This document shows, in pieces, positions 33,548 through 41,814 of a DNA stretch of 64,000 nucleotides (position 1 is the first letter of the stretch; every line of letters starts with the position of its first letter). The notes beneath the pieces were generated by a model. It did not search any database, had not been told where the DNA came from, and saw only the letters and a list, made by a program, of their open reading frames with translations. The translations under genes were made by a program, and so were the position numbers. The stretch is from Phycisphaerae bacterium (GTDB lineage: Bacteria; Planctomycetota; Phycisphaerae; UBA1845; Fen-1342), in assembly GCA_028279405.1 (NCBI GenBank), contig JANQNU010000008.1:1-64000 (forward strand), given 5' to 3'.

Positions 33548-34915
33548 ATGCAGCGTTTGCTTGGTTTTTTTCAGACGACAGATATTCCCCCGCTGAGTCG
33601 ACGAAACTACCTCCCCGAACTACAGCACATGGCGCTCTGGGGAACCGTCGTGGGAGCAGTCGAGGGAAACCTGGCCGGGATCGTGGCCAGCAAGACCTTC
33701 GGAGCGTCCGCATTCCTGACAACGGTCGTCTGCACGCTCCCGATCGTCATGAACGCGATCAACTTCCTCTGGGCGGGGCTCATTCGCGGTCGGTCGAAGA
33801 TGCCGCTCCTGTTTCTCATCAGTGGCGGTGTTTGCCTGAGCCTCCTGTCCGTATTCTGGACACCGAGGAATGCGGAGTGGGCCGCGCCGCTCTTCGCTGC
33901 ACAAATGGCCGCGGCACATTTCTTCTTGTCGGGACTCTTGCTGGTCCGCACTGCCATCTGGCAAGCCAACTACCCGGAAGCACATCGGGGACAGGTCGCC
34001 GCCCGGCTTCAGGCCCTGCGCCTGTTTACAACGATGATCGCCAGCACCGTCTTCAGCGGCCTCTTCGACCGGCACCCGGAAGCGTACTTCCTGGTCTACC
34101 CGCTGGTCGGATTCGCCGGTCTCGCGGCCCTGATCCCGCTGCGAACACTGCGCATCCGGCGCGAGCGACCGACGCTCGTCCGCTATGCCTCGCAGAACCA
34201 CTCCAGGACCGCGAGCTTCGGCACGGCACTCGTCGCGATCGTTGCCATCTTGCGGCAGGATCGAGTCTTCGCTCGATACATGGCGGGCCAGTTCCTCCTC
34301 GGCTCGGCAAACTTTTTCACCGAGCCCGTACTCCTCATCCTCCTCACCCAACGACTGGGGTACGGCTACCTGATATCGACATTCCTGATGACGATCCTGC
34401 CGCTGCTGCTCCAGATCGCCTTCATGCGCGTCTGGGCCCCTTTCTATGATCGTGTCGGTGTCGTGCGGTTCCGCGTCTTCCAGAGCGCTCTCTGGTTCTT
34501 CGCCTACACGCTCGTCGCGGCGGGCGTCTCCTGCGTGCTAACTGGCTCCACCGCACTGACCGCGGTGGGCGTGAGTCTCATCGTCGGTTACCGAATCCTC
34601 TTCGGCGTGAGCCGCGCCGGCGGCCAGATCGCATGGACGCTGGGCCACCTGCACTTCGCTAGGCCGGACCAGTCAGAACTCTATCAGACAGTCCACATCG
34701 TGCTCACCGGCATCCGCGGGTTGATCATGCCATTGCTCGGCTTGTTCATGTTCCAAGTCCTTGGCGGAGCCTCATTTGTGGTCGTATTGTCGTTCGTCGC
34801 ACTGGCCTACGGCATCTTCCTGCGACTCGCGCAGGACGATCGCGGCGTCATTTCCCGAGAGGAAGCGTGCGCCGACGAGCTCACACCCACCGGAACCCCG
34901 AGCAACGTGTCCTAA
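33548..34915 (+). CDS. MFS-like multi-spanning membrane protein
   Basis: The protein has about 12 hydrophobic segments across 455 residues, matching a major facilitator superfamily transporter. An early motif (YLPELQHMALWGTVVGAVEG) is followed by paired six-helix halves separated by a basic loop near residues 190-215 (LRIRRERPTLVRYASQN). I chose the ATG at 33548 because membrane homology starts soon after it, and the upstream extension looks non-coding. The substrate is unknown. It lies divergent from HTH-like paralogue B, which may regulate it. Confidence 0.75.
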   Translation: MQRLLGFFQTTDIPPLSRRNYLPELQHMALWGTVVGAVEGNLAGIVASKTFGASAFLTTVVCTLPIVMNAINFLWAGLIRGRSKMPLLFLISGGVCLSLLSVFWTPRNAEWAAPLFAAQMAAAHFFLSGLLLVRTAIWQANYPEAHRGQVAARLQALRLFTTMIASTVFSGLFDRHPEAYFLVYPLVGFAGLAALIPLRTLRIRRERPTLVRYASQNHSRTASFGTALVAIVAILRQDRVFARYMAGQFLLGSANFFTEPVLLILLTQRLGYGYLISTFLMTILPLLLQIAFMRVWAPFYDRVGVVRFRVFQSALWFFAYTLVAAGVSCVLTGSTALTAVGVSLIVGYRILFGVSRAGGQIAWTLGHLHFARPDQSELYQTVHIVLTGIRGLIMPLLGLFMFQVLGGASFVVVLSFVALAYGIFLRLAQDDRGVISREEACADELTPTGTPSNVS

Positions 34916-35157
34916 ACCGCGTTGCTTAATTGAATCTTAACAAAAACTGTTGGTAAGCCTCACCGAGAATGGTTACGCTACTCGGTCAGGTGGAGGAAGA
35001 AAGAGGGCCCGCTGGCGAACGGCGCTCCTTGATGGGAAAGAAGCAACCCCGTCTACTCCCCCAGTTGTATTAGTAGGCAAGGCTCACCCGTTGAGGGACG
35101 GGGAGTCCGTGTCCGTTTTGGCACATCCCAGTATTGGCACCCAGTAAGGAGGAGACT
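34916..35157 (+). promoter_or_regulatory. Long leader region of PEP-CTERM gene, possibly structured
   Basis: The 242-bp region upstream of the PEP-CTERM gene begins AT-rich. It then contains several potential stems, including ACCGAG/CTCGGT near 34963-34987 and a GATGGG/CCCCGTC stem near 35033-35056. It ends in a very strong ribosome binding site, AAGGAGGAG. It does not match a riboswitch class that I can recognise. A structured 5' leader is possible but not shown. Confidence 0.3.
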
Positions 35158-35868
35158 ATGAAGCGCATTCTTGGTGTGGCCCTGAGTGGCCTGCTGGCTA
35201 GCTCGGCGTTTGCCGCGGGTCTCAGCGAGATCCGTATCGATCAGCCCGGCACCGATCTGGACGAGTACTTCGAGATTTCCGGCACGCCCGGCGAGTCGCT
35301 TACCGGCCTGACCTACATCGTCATCGGCGATGACGGTGGCGACGGCAGCGGTAGCAACGGCAAGCGCAGTGGCGCGATCGAGGCCGTGATCTCGCTCGAT
35401 GGCCTCAGCATCCCGGCTGACGGCTTCTTTCTCGCGGCGGAGGGTAGCTTCGGCGATCCCGGCGGCCTGGGCCTGAGCGGCTCGGTCGACCTGACCACCG
35501 ACCTGAACTTCGAGAACAGCGACAATGTCAGCCACCTGCTGGTCATGGGCTTCACCGGCGCCGACGGCGACGTGCTCGACACCGACCGTGACGGCACGCT
35601 CGACATTACGCCGTGGACCTCGGTCGTTGACGGCATCTCGCTCGTCGAGACGGTCAACCCGCCGGACAGCAACACCAATGAGTGGAACTACGGCTTCGGC
35701 GGCGGCATCGGCCCGGCCGGCGATTTCGTCCCGGGTCACATCTTCCGCGACGATGCCGGCGCCTGGCAGATCGGTAACTTCGGCGGTGGCGATGACACCC
35801 CCGGCGTTCCGGAGCCGGCCTCGCTGATGCTGCTTGCGTTGGGCGCCGTCGCGCTGCGCCGTCGCTAG
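35158..35868 (+). CDS. PEP-CTERM sorting domain protein, lamin-tail-like
   Basis: The 236-residue exported protein has a signal peptide (KRILGVALSGLLASSAFA) and a C-terminal tag VPEPASLMLLALGAVALRRR, a canonical PEP-CTERM signal. The N-terminal part (LSEIRIDQPGTDLDEYFEIS) resembles the lamin-tail-like fold common in secreted planctomycete proteins. The rest is Gly/Asp rich and acidic, typical of surface proteins. AAGGAGGAG gives a strong start, and a good terminator follows. Function is unknown. Confidence 0.85.
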   Translation: MKRILGVALSGLLASSAFAAGLSEIRIDQPGTDLDEYFEISGTPGESLTGLTYIVIGDDGGDGSGSNGKRSGAIEAVISLDGLSIPADGFFLAAEGSFGDPGGLGLSGSVDLTTDLNFENSDNVSHLLVMGFTGADGDVLDTDRDGTLDITPWTSVVDGISLVETVNPPDSNTNEWNYGFGGGIGPAGDFVPGHIFRDDAGAWQIGNFGGGDDTPGVPEPASLMLLALGAVALRRR

Positions 35869-35931
35869 GCGATATCGACCTGCTGTGTCGCGCTCCGTCG
35901 GGGGGGCGGCACCGCACGGATCCATCGGAAG

Positions 35932-35968
35932 GGCGGGTTCCCGTTCCAGGGAGCCCGCTCTTATTTTT
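35932..35968 (+). terminator. Rho-independent terminator
   Basis: A 10-bp stem (GCGGGTTCCC against GGGAGCCCGC, one G-T wobble) with a 6-base loop is followed by TCTTATTTTT. It lies about 64 bp after the stop codon of the PEP-CTERM gene and is the best intrinsic terminator in the window. Confidence 0.85.
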
Positions 35969-36029
35969 GCGCCCACACATTCCACCGGTAAACTGATCGC
36001 GGTAGATGTCACGCCACGGAGCCGCGCGC

Positions 36030-36533
36030 ATGGACCTGCTCGATCGACTGTTGGGTCACGATGCCTGGACGACTCGCCTGCTGCTCGAACGCAGCCGCGC
36101 GCTTGCCGACGCCGACCTGGATCGACCGTTCGACATCGGACATCAGACGCTCCGGGCGACCTTCACGCACATCATCCGTAATATGGAGATCTGGTCCGCC
36201 TTGATGGCCGGATCTGATCCGTCGTCATTTCCCGGCCCGAATCCGGAGCGACCGACGCTCGACGCGCTGCTGGCACGACTCGACGTGGCGGCGGCGCGAT
36301 TTGCGCGCACTGCACGATCTGTCGCGGCGCGCGACGGGTGGGACGAACGCTGGCTCGACGTATTGGATACGCCTCCCGTCGAGAAGACCTTTGGGGGTGC
36401 GATCGCGCACCTTCTCACGCACAGCATGCACCACCGCGCGCAGGTTCTTTTTATGCTGCGACAGCTTGGCGTCGATCCGCTACCTGAAGGCGATGTATTG
36501 AGTTGGGAGCAGGAACATGCCAAAGAGAACTGA
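36030..36533 (+). CDS. DinB-family metalloprotein
   Basis: The 167-residue four-helix-bundle protein matches the DinB/YfiT family. Putative metal-binding histidines lie in LLGHDAW, ATFTHIIRN and LLTHSMHHRAQ. Members act as thiol transferases or S-transferases using bacillithiol or mycothiol, or have unknown roles; nothing here identifies the substrate. The ATG at 36030 is preferred over an in-frame ATG 24 bases upstream because the helical bundle begins there. The gene is convergent with polA across a repeat block. Confidence 0.8.
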   Translation: MDLLDRLLGHDAWTTRLLLERSRALADADLDRPFDIGHQTLRATFTHIIRNMEIWSALMAGSDPSSFPGPNPERPTLDALLARLDVAAARFARTARSVAARDGWDERWLDVLDTPPVEKTFGGAIAHLLTHSMHHRAQVLFMLRQLGVDPLPEGDVLSWEQEHAKEN

Positions 36534-36840
36534 ACTGCAGGGGGCGGTTGGGTGGGGAGCAAGCTCCCTCCACGAGGCAGACGTCTACGCCGTCTGCCCC
36601 GGCAAGAGACGCTTCTTTAGGGGTGGCACTGGCTGCTTGCCCGGGCAGCAAGCTGCCAGGATGAGGTAGGCGTCTACGCCGCCTACCCCGACAAGAACGA
36701 TCCCCGATAAACAATGGGTGGGGTGGGCGTCTCGCCCGCCGGTGGGGAGCAAGCTCCCGGCAGGCGTCTACGCCGCCTACCCCGACAAGAACGATCCCCG
36801 AAAAACAATGGGTGGGGCGGGCGTCTCGCCCGCCGATCGC
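36534..36840. repeat. Intergenic palindromic repeat block F (convergent junction)
   Basis: The block lies between the 3' ends of the DinB and polA genes. It contains three GGAGCAAGCTCC or GCAGCAAGCTGCC palindromes, three CTACGCCGYCT modules, and two near-identical copies of a segment (near 36680-36745 and 36770-36836). Each copy runs from GGCGTCTACGCCGCCTACCC through GACAAGAACGATCCCCG to the GGGCGTCTCGCCCGCC hairpin. No gene is visible. Confidence 0.85.
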
Positions 36841-36879
36841 GGTGCCGCAGCAGCTCTCTTCAAGGAGCGCACCATCGCG

Positions 36880-39741
36880 CTACTTCGCCTCGAGCCAGTT
36901 GTCGCCGAGTCCGATGTCCACCTTGACCGGGACGTGCAACGGCAACGCCGTCGACATGACTTCACGCACGACGGTTGCCAGAGCCTGCACCTTGTCGGTC
37001 GGTGCTTCGCAGACCAGTTCGTCATGGACCTGAAGAAGCAGTCGTAGCGGCAGTTCGTCGGCCCGCACGCGGTCGTCCAGTCGGATCATGGCCGTCTTGA
37101 TCAGGTCCGCTGCCGAGCCCTGGATCACGGTGTTGACCGCCAGCCGTTCGGCTTGCGCGCGTGCGGACCGGTTGCGCGAATCGAGGTCCCAAATCGGTCG
37201 TCGGCGTCCGAGGATCGTACGGACGTATCCGTCGCGTTTGGCGGTAGCGATACACTCGTTAATGAACGCTCGAATGCGCGGATAGCGGCGAAAATAGCCG
37301 TCGATGAACGCCTGGGCTTCGTTTCGGCTCATGCCCGTGGTTCGCGCCAGGCCGAAGGCCGTCTGGCCGTAGACGATTCCGAAGTTGACCGCCTTGGCTC
37401 GCGAGCGCATCTCGGTCGTGACCTCGTCCAGCGAAACGTTGTTGACTTGCGAAGCGACGAACGCGTGAATGTCCACGTCGTCCGCGAACGCTTGTCGCAG
37501 CGCCTCATCGCCGGAGAAGTCGGCCAGGATCCGCAACTCGATCTGCGAATAGTCCGCGACGATCAGTCGTTCATCGGTCGTTCTGGGCACGAATGCCCGC
37601 CGAATCTCGCGGCCGGTCGCAGTTCGGATCGGGATGTTCTGCAGGTTCGGTTCGCTGCTGGACAGTCGACCGGTGATCGCGCCAGTCTGGTGATAGCTGG
37701 TGTGAATTCGTCCGGTCGACTTCGCGCGGGCCGCCGGCAGCGCGATCACGTACGTTCCGTGCAGCTTCTGCAACTCGCGGTATTCGAGCACGTGCCCCGG
37801 TAGCGGGTGGCCCGTTTCTCGTGCCAGTTGCTCCAACGTCTCGGCGTCGGTCGAGCGCGCCGTACGCGTCTTGCGCACGACGCGAAAGTCGAGCTTGTCG
37901 AACAGCACTTCGGCGAGTTGCTTCGTGGAGTCAATGTTGAACGCCAGGCCGGCGTCGGCGTGGATCTGATCGGCCAGTGCGTTGATGCGTCGCTGCATCT
38001 CCATGCTCATCGTTCCGAGATAGTCGGCGTCGAGCGCGACACCGTGACGCTCCATCTCGGCCAGCACCCGGACCAACGGCATCTCGGTCTCGCGGAAGAG
38101 CGATTCGACGCCGCTGGTCGCGAGTCGATCGCGATAGTACCGATACAGCCGCCAGCTGTAGTCGGCATCTTCGCCCGCGTACTCGGTCACCTGCTCCACG
38201 GGCACCTGGTCCATCCGGAGCTGGTCGCGACCCCGTCCGATCAGATCCGTGATCGGGATCGCTTCGTGCTGAAAGAGGTCGAGCGCCAAGCGACTCAATC
38301 CGAACGACAGGCGTGTCGGGTCGGCGCAGAACGCCGCGATCATCGTGTCGAACAACGCACCGCCGACGCTTATCCCGTGCTGTTCGAGGACCAGCAGGTC
38401 GTACTTCAGATTGTGCCCAACCTTTTCGATCTCCCGCTTCGCGAATACCGGGCCCAGGTGCTGTCGGACGGTCTCGAGCGGAATCTCGCCGCCGTAGATC
38501 GTCTGTGTTGGAATGTAGCACGCGGAGCCGACGTCCCATGCCAGTGCGATGCCGACCAGCTGAGCATCCACCGGGGTCGTTCCGGTCGTCTCCGTATCGA
38601 ACGCGAACGCATCGCGCGTCGCGAGCATCCGGGCAACGTCGACCAACGCCGCTTCCGTTTCGATCGTACGATACGCACCCAGCGCCGGTTCACGCAGCGC
38701 AGCGACGTCGGCCGCACCGTCCGGCTCCGGGGCGGATTCGGATGGGCGCGTGTCGGATTCGGGCGGTGTTGGCATTTCTGCCGTCGGTGTCGACAACGAT
38801 GTTTCACGTGAAACGTTGTTGCTCGTTGGCAGTTCGTCGTCCGGCCCAGTCGGCGTTGTCGACGAGCTGGGGCTCGTTTCCGGATCGGCGTCGGGCAGTT
38901 GTTCGATGAGTCGACGAAAGCCGAGCTCATGGAACAGGTTGCGTACCGCGTTCCACGTGAAACACTGCGGATCGGCGCGCTCGAGGTCGAAGTCGACCGG
39001 GACGTCGTCGCGCAGCGTGACCAGTTGACGGGTGATTTCGAGCTGCGGCGCAAACGCGCGCACGTTCTCCCGCTGCTTCGGTGTCAGCTCGTCGGCGTGC
39101 TCGATGACTCCCTTGGCGGACCCATATTTTTCGATCAGCTTGGCGGCGGTCTTCGGGCCGATGCCGGGGACGCCGGGAATGTTGTCGACGCTATCGCCGA
39201 TCAGCGTCTGGGCATCCACCGCTTGTGTCGGCGTCCAGCCGCGCAGTTCCACGAGTCCGTCCGCTGTGATCACCGTGTCTTTCATCGGGTCGAAAAGTGA
39301 CACGTGCTCCGACAACAACTGCTCCAGGTCCTTGTCGCGGCTCACGAAGTAAACGTGCAGGTCCTCCGATGCATATCGTCGCGCGAGGGTCGCGAGGATG
39401 TCGTCTGCTTCGAACCCGTGCACGCGAACGATCGGAACTTGCGCCTGTTCCAGGATGCCACGGATACGGTCGATCTGTAGCGGCAGGTCCTCCGGCGGCG
39501 GATCCCGATGCGCCTTGTATTCGGGATAGATTTCCGTACGGAAGACCGTCTCGTCAGAAACATCAAGCACGGTCGCGAGGTAGTCCGGCTGCTTGTCGCG
39601 GATCAGGTTCAACACCATCTGGAGGAAGACGTGCGTCGCGCGGGTGGGTTCGCCGGACGGTGCGGAGAGGTTGCCGAACGGCGCATAGTACGCGCGGTAG
39701 ATCTGAGCATGTCCGTCGATCAGATAGAGCGTCTTCGACAT
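36880..39741 (-). CDS. polA: DNA polymerase I
   Basis: The 953-residue protein carries all three activities of DNA repair and Okazaki-fragment processing. The 5'-3' exonuclease domain (about 1-290) begins LYLIDGHAQIYRAYYAPFG. A variable linker of about 60 residues follows, and then the 3'-5' exonuclease domain (about 360-540), with its acidic motif in AFDTETTG. The polymerase domain has motif A (DYSQIELRILADFSGD), the O-helix region (RAKAVNFGIVYGQTAFG) and motif C (LLLQVHDELVCE). All catalytic residues I can check are present. The gene contains two parS-like sequences, one in the variable linker and one near the end of the 5'-3' exonuclease domain. Confidence 0.97.
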   Translation of the reverse strand: MSKTLYLIDGHAQIYRAYYAPFGNLSAPSGEPTRATHVFLQMVLNLIRDKQPDYLATVLDVSDETVFRTEIYPEYKAHRDPPPEDLPLQIDRIRGILEQAQVPIVRVHGFEADDILATLARRYASEDLHVYFVSRDKDLEQLLSEHVSLFDPMKDTVITADGLVELRGWTPTQAVDAQTLIGDSVDNIPGVPGIGPKTAAKLIEKYGSAKGVIEHADELTPKQRENVRAFAPQLEITRQLVTLRDDVPVDFDLERADPQCFTWNAVRNLFHELGFRRLIEQLPDADPETSPSSSTTPTGPDDELPTSNNVSRETSLSTPTAEMPTPPESDTRPSESAPEPDGAADVAALREPALGAYRTIETEAALVDVARMLATRDAFAFDTETTGTTPVDAQLVGIALAWDVGSACYIPTQTIYGGEIPLETVRQHLGPVFAKREIEKVGHNLKYDLLVLEQHGISVGGALFDTMIAAFCADPTRLSFGLSRLALDLFQHEAIPITDLIGRGRDQLRMDQVPVEQVTEYAGEDADYSWRLYRYYRDRLATSGVESLFRETEMPLVRVLAEMERHGVALDADYLGTMSMEMQRRINALADQIHADAGLAFNIDSTKQLAEVLFDKLDFRVVRKTRTARSTDAETLEQLARETGHPLPGHVLEYRELQKLHGTYVIALPAARAKSTGRIHTSYHQTGAITGRLSSSEPNLQNIPIRTATGREIRRAFVPRTTDERLIVADYSQIELRILADFSGDEALRQAFADDVDIHAFVASQVNNVSLDEVTTEMRSRAKAVNFGIVYGQTAFGLARTTGMSRNEAQAFIDGYFRRYPRIRAFINECIATAKRDGYVRTILGRRRPIWDLDSRNRSARAQAERLAVNTVIQGSAADLIKTAMIRLDDRVRADELPLRLLLQVHDELVCEAPTDKVQALATVVREVMSTALPLHVPVKVDIGLGDNWLEAK
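38800..38815. promoter_or_regulatory. parS-like ParB binding site 1
   Basis: The 16-bp sequence TGTTTCACGTGAAACG matches the widely conserved parS consensus TGTTNCACGTGAAACA at all specified positions except the last. It lies in polA, in the region encoding the variable linker, where it reads NVSRET. A linker can tolerate such an insert without loss of enzyme function. A second site lies 149 bp away. Confidence 0.8.
38949..38964. promoter_or_regulatory. parS-like ParB binding site 2
   Basis: The sequence CGTTCCACGTGAAACA matches the parS consensus at all specified positions except the first. It lies in the polA region encoding the end of the 5'-3' exonuclease domain. Two such sites so close together are very unlikely by chance: fewer than 0.01 single sites of this quality would be expected in 64 kb of random sequence. 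Confidence 0.8.
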
Positions 39742-39748
39742 GGTCCGC

Positions 39749-40945
39749 TCAGCTGCGGTCGATCAGTGTGGCCACACCCTGTCCGACGCCGACGCACAGC
39801 GCCGCGAGTCCGTGCGACGTTCCGCTGCGAATCATCTCATGCACCAATGTGACAACCAGCCGCGCCCCCGTCGCGCCGAGCGGATGGCCGAGCGCGATGG
39901 CGCCGCCGACCGGGTTTACGATCGTCGGGTCGAGTTCCAGTTGGCGAATGCATTCCAGTGATTGCGACGCGAACGCTTCGTTCAGTTCCACGCGTTCGAT
40001 TTGCGAGATCGTGCGCCCGGCGCGTTGCAGCACCTTCCGCACCGCCGGCACCGGCCCGAGGCCCATACACGCGGGGTCGACGCCGGCGACGGCGCTGGGT
40101 CCGACGAACGCGATCGGCGTCAGCCCGAGAGCCGCCGCCCGACGCTCTTCGACCAGCAGCAGCGCCGCTGACCCGTCGTTAACGCCGCTGGAGTTCCCGG
40201 CTGTTACGGTGCCGTCCTTGCGGAACGCGGGCCGCAGACGTCCTAGCGCTTCGGCGGTCGTATCCGGACGCGGATGCTCGTCGACAGCGACGATGATCGG
40301 ATCACGTTTGCGTTGCGGGATCGAGACCGACACCAACTCGTCGCGAAACAGCCCGGCTTCTTGCGCCGCGTGCCAGCGCCGCTGGCTCTCGAGCGCGAAC
40401 GCGTCCTGGTCCGCGCGTGAGACCTGGCCCTGCTCCGCGACGTTCTCCGCGGTCTCGCCCATGCTGAACGGGTAGTGTAGCTCGGCAAGTCGTGGATTGG
40501 TGAAACGCCAGCCGATCGTCGTGTCATACATCTCGGCGTTTCGGCTGTACGCGTCGTAGGCCTTCGCGACGACGAACGGCGCGCGGCTCATGCTCTCGAC
40601 GCCGCCGGCAATGAAAACCTCGCCGTGGCCGGCTTCGATCATCCGTGCCGCAAGGTTGACCGCTTCGAGCCCGGACGCACAAAGCCGATTGACAGTGCAG
40701 CCGGGCACTTCGATCGGTAGGCCGGCCAGCAATCCCGCCATTCGTGCGACATTCCGGTTGTCCTCGCCGGCCTGGTTCGCGGCGCCGAAGTAGACGTCCT
40801 CGATCAGGCTCGGGTCGATCCCCGATCGGTCGATGACGGCCCGAATGATGTGCGCCGCGAGGTCGTCGGGACGGACAGGGGCCAGGGCGCCGCCGTAGCG
40901 GCCGATGGGGGTTCGAAGGGCGGCGATGATCGCGGCGCGGGGCAT
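39749..40945 (-). CDS. Thiolase (acetyl-CoA C-acyltransferase)
   Basis: The enzyme forms or cleaves 3-ketoacyl-CoA. Catalytic residues are present: Cys89 in VNRLCASGLEAV, the His of GHPLGATGA, and the second Cys in LCVGVGQGVATLI. The GGVESMSRAPFV motif is typical of the family, and 398 residues is the usual length. I chose the ATG at 40945, preceded by GAGAGGAA; the open frame upstream is not homologous. No beta-oxidation or polyhydroxyalkanoate genes are adjacent, so its pathway (degradative or biosynthetic) is open. Its stop lies 8 bp before the polA start. Confidence 0.92.
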   Translation of the reverse strand: MPRAAIIAALRTPIGRYGGALAPVRPDDLAAHIIRAVIDRSGIDPSLIEDVYFGAANQAGEDNRNVARMAGLLAGLPIEVPGCTVNRLCASGLEAVNLAARMIEAGHGEVFIAGGVESMSRAPFVVAKAYDAYSRNAEMYDTTIGWRFTNPRLAELHYPFSMGETAENVAEQGQVSRADQDAFALESQRRWHAAQEAGLFRDELVSVSIPQRKRDPIIVAVDEHPRPDTTAEALGRLRPAFRKDGTVTAGNSSGVNDGSAALLLVEERRAAALGLTPIAFVGPSAVAGVDPACMGLGPVPAVRKVLQRAGRTISQIERVELNEAFASQSLECIRQLELDPTIVNPVGGAIALGHPLGATGARLVVTLVHEMIRSGTSHGLAALCVGVGQGVATLIDRS

Positions 40946-41137
40946 CGTAATTCCTCTCAGCATAGGGCCAGGTGCAGGGTGCATCATAGTTATGATTTGA
41001 CGCGGCGCGTAGCGCGTCGTTGCGGGCCCGTTCGCTTTGCCGGATCGTCCATGATATGATACACGGCTCGCGCGAGATCGCTCCGGCAGGCGGCGGTCCC
41101 GTGCCGGAGAAACCAGCCGCCGTTCCCTGACAGGACG

Positions 41138-41575
41138 ATGATGACCGCAGCTCAGCAGAACAATCGCGAACGTACGCACCACGCGGAACAGTCCCTCGAA
41201 TTCGCGATCGAAGCGGCCCGGCTGTGCGACGACAGCAAGGTCGCCGAGATCGTCGTTTTCGACATGCGTGGAATCAGCAGCCTTGCGGACTACTTCGTGA
41301 TTGGCACCGGAACGTCATCGCGTCAGATGAATGCCGTGCTGGAACAACTCAAGGCCTACGGCAAGACCGTTGATCGTCGGCCATTCCGCGTCACGGATGT
41401 CGATTCGTCCACCTGGCTGCTCGCGGACTACGTCGATGTCATCGTCCACCTCTTCGACACCGAGCACCGCGAGTATTACGACCTCGACGGTCTTTGGGGC
41501 GACGCGCCCAAGATCGAATGGCGACGCGCATCGTCCGAGGAAAACGGCAACGCCGACACACCCGACGACGAGTAG
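41138..41575 (+). CDS. rsfS: Ribosomal silencing factor RsfS
   Basis: RsfS binds ribosomal protein uL14 on the 50S subunit and blocks subunit joining during starvation. The 145-residue protein has the family core: VAEIVVFDMRGISSLADYFV, then GTGTSSRQMNAV, then WLLADYVDVIVHLF and YYDLDGLWGDAP. A 20-residue acidic tail (SSEENGNADTPDDE) follows the conserved end. The start is one of two consecutive ATG codons. A -10-like TATGAT lies at 41055-41060, divergent from the thiolase gene. Confidence 0.93.
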   Translation: MMTAAQQNNRERTHHAEQSLEFAIEAARLCDDSKVAEIVVFDMRGISSLADYFVIGTGTSSRQMNAVLEQLKAYGKTVDRRPFRVTDVDSSTWLLADYVDVIVHLFDTEHREYYDLDGLWGDAPKIEWRRASSEENGNADTPDDE

Positions 41576-41589
41576 CCAGCGCTCCGAAC

Positions 41590-41790
41590 GCGTCCCCCAC
41601 CCTAGAAGGGTGGGGCACCCGGCGAGAACTCACCCCACCATAACGAGCCCCGAGCGTCAGCGAGGGGATTGAGTTGCGCGAGATGAACTGGACCCGTCGC
41701 TTGCGCTCCGGGCTGGCACCGACGTCGCTTGGCCCCGGCTTGCCCGGTATCGGGCATAACGAGCCGCGAGCGCGAGCGAGCGGTTCCGAC
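41590..41790. repeat. Intergenic palindromic repeat block G (convergent junction)
   Basis: The block lies between rsfS and the nucleotidyltransferase/radical-SAM-like gene. It begins with the perfect hairpin CCCCACCCT/AGGGTGGGG (9-bp arms, AGA loop) at 41595-41615, here without its usual partner hairpin. GAGCCCCGAGCG-, GTCGCTTGCGCTCCGG- and GAGCCGCGAGCGCGAGCGAG-type modules follow to about 41787. Confidence 0.8.
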
Positions 41791-41814
41791 AGCAAGCATT
41801 GCTGCGAGAGGGCG

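Noticed and set aside
34960-35010. Resemblance to the signal recognition particle RNA core (GGTCAGGT ... GGAAG)
   Set aside because: The flanking bases cannot form the conserved tetraloop stem and symmetric internal loop, so I do not call an SRP RNA.
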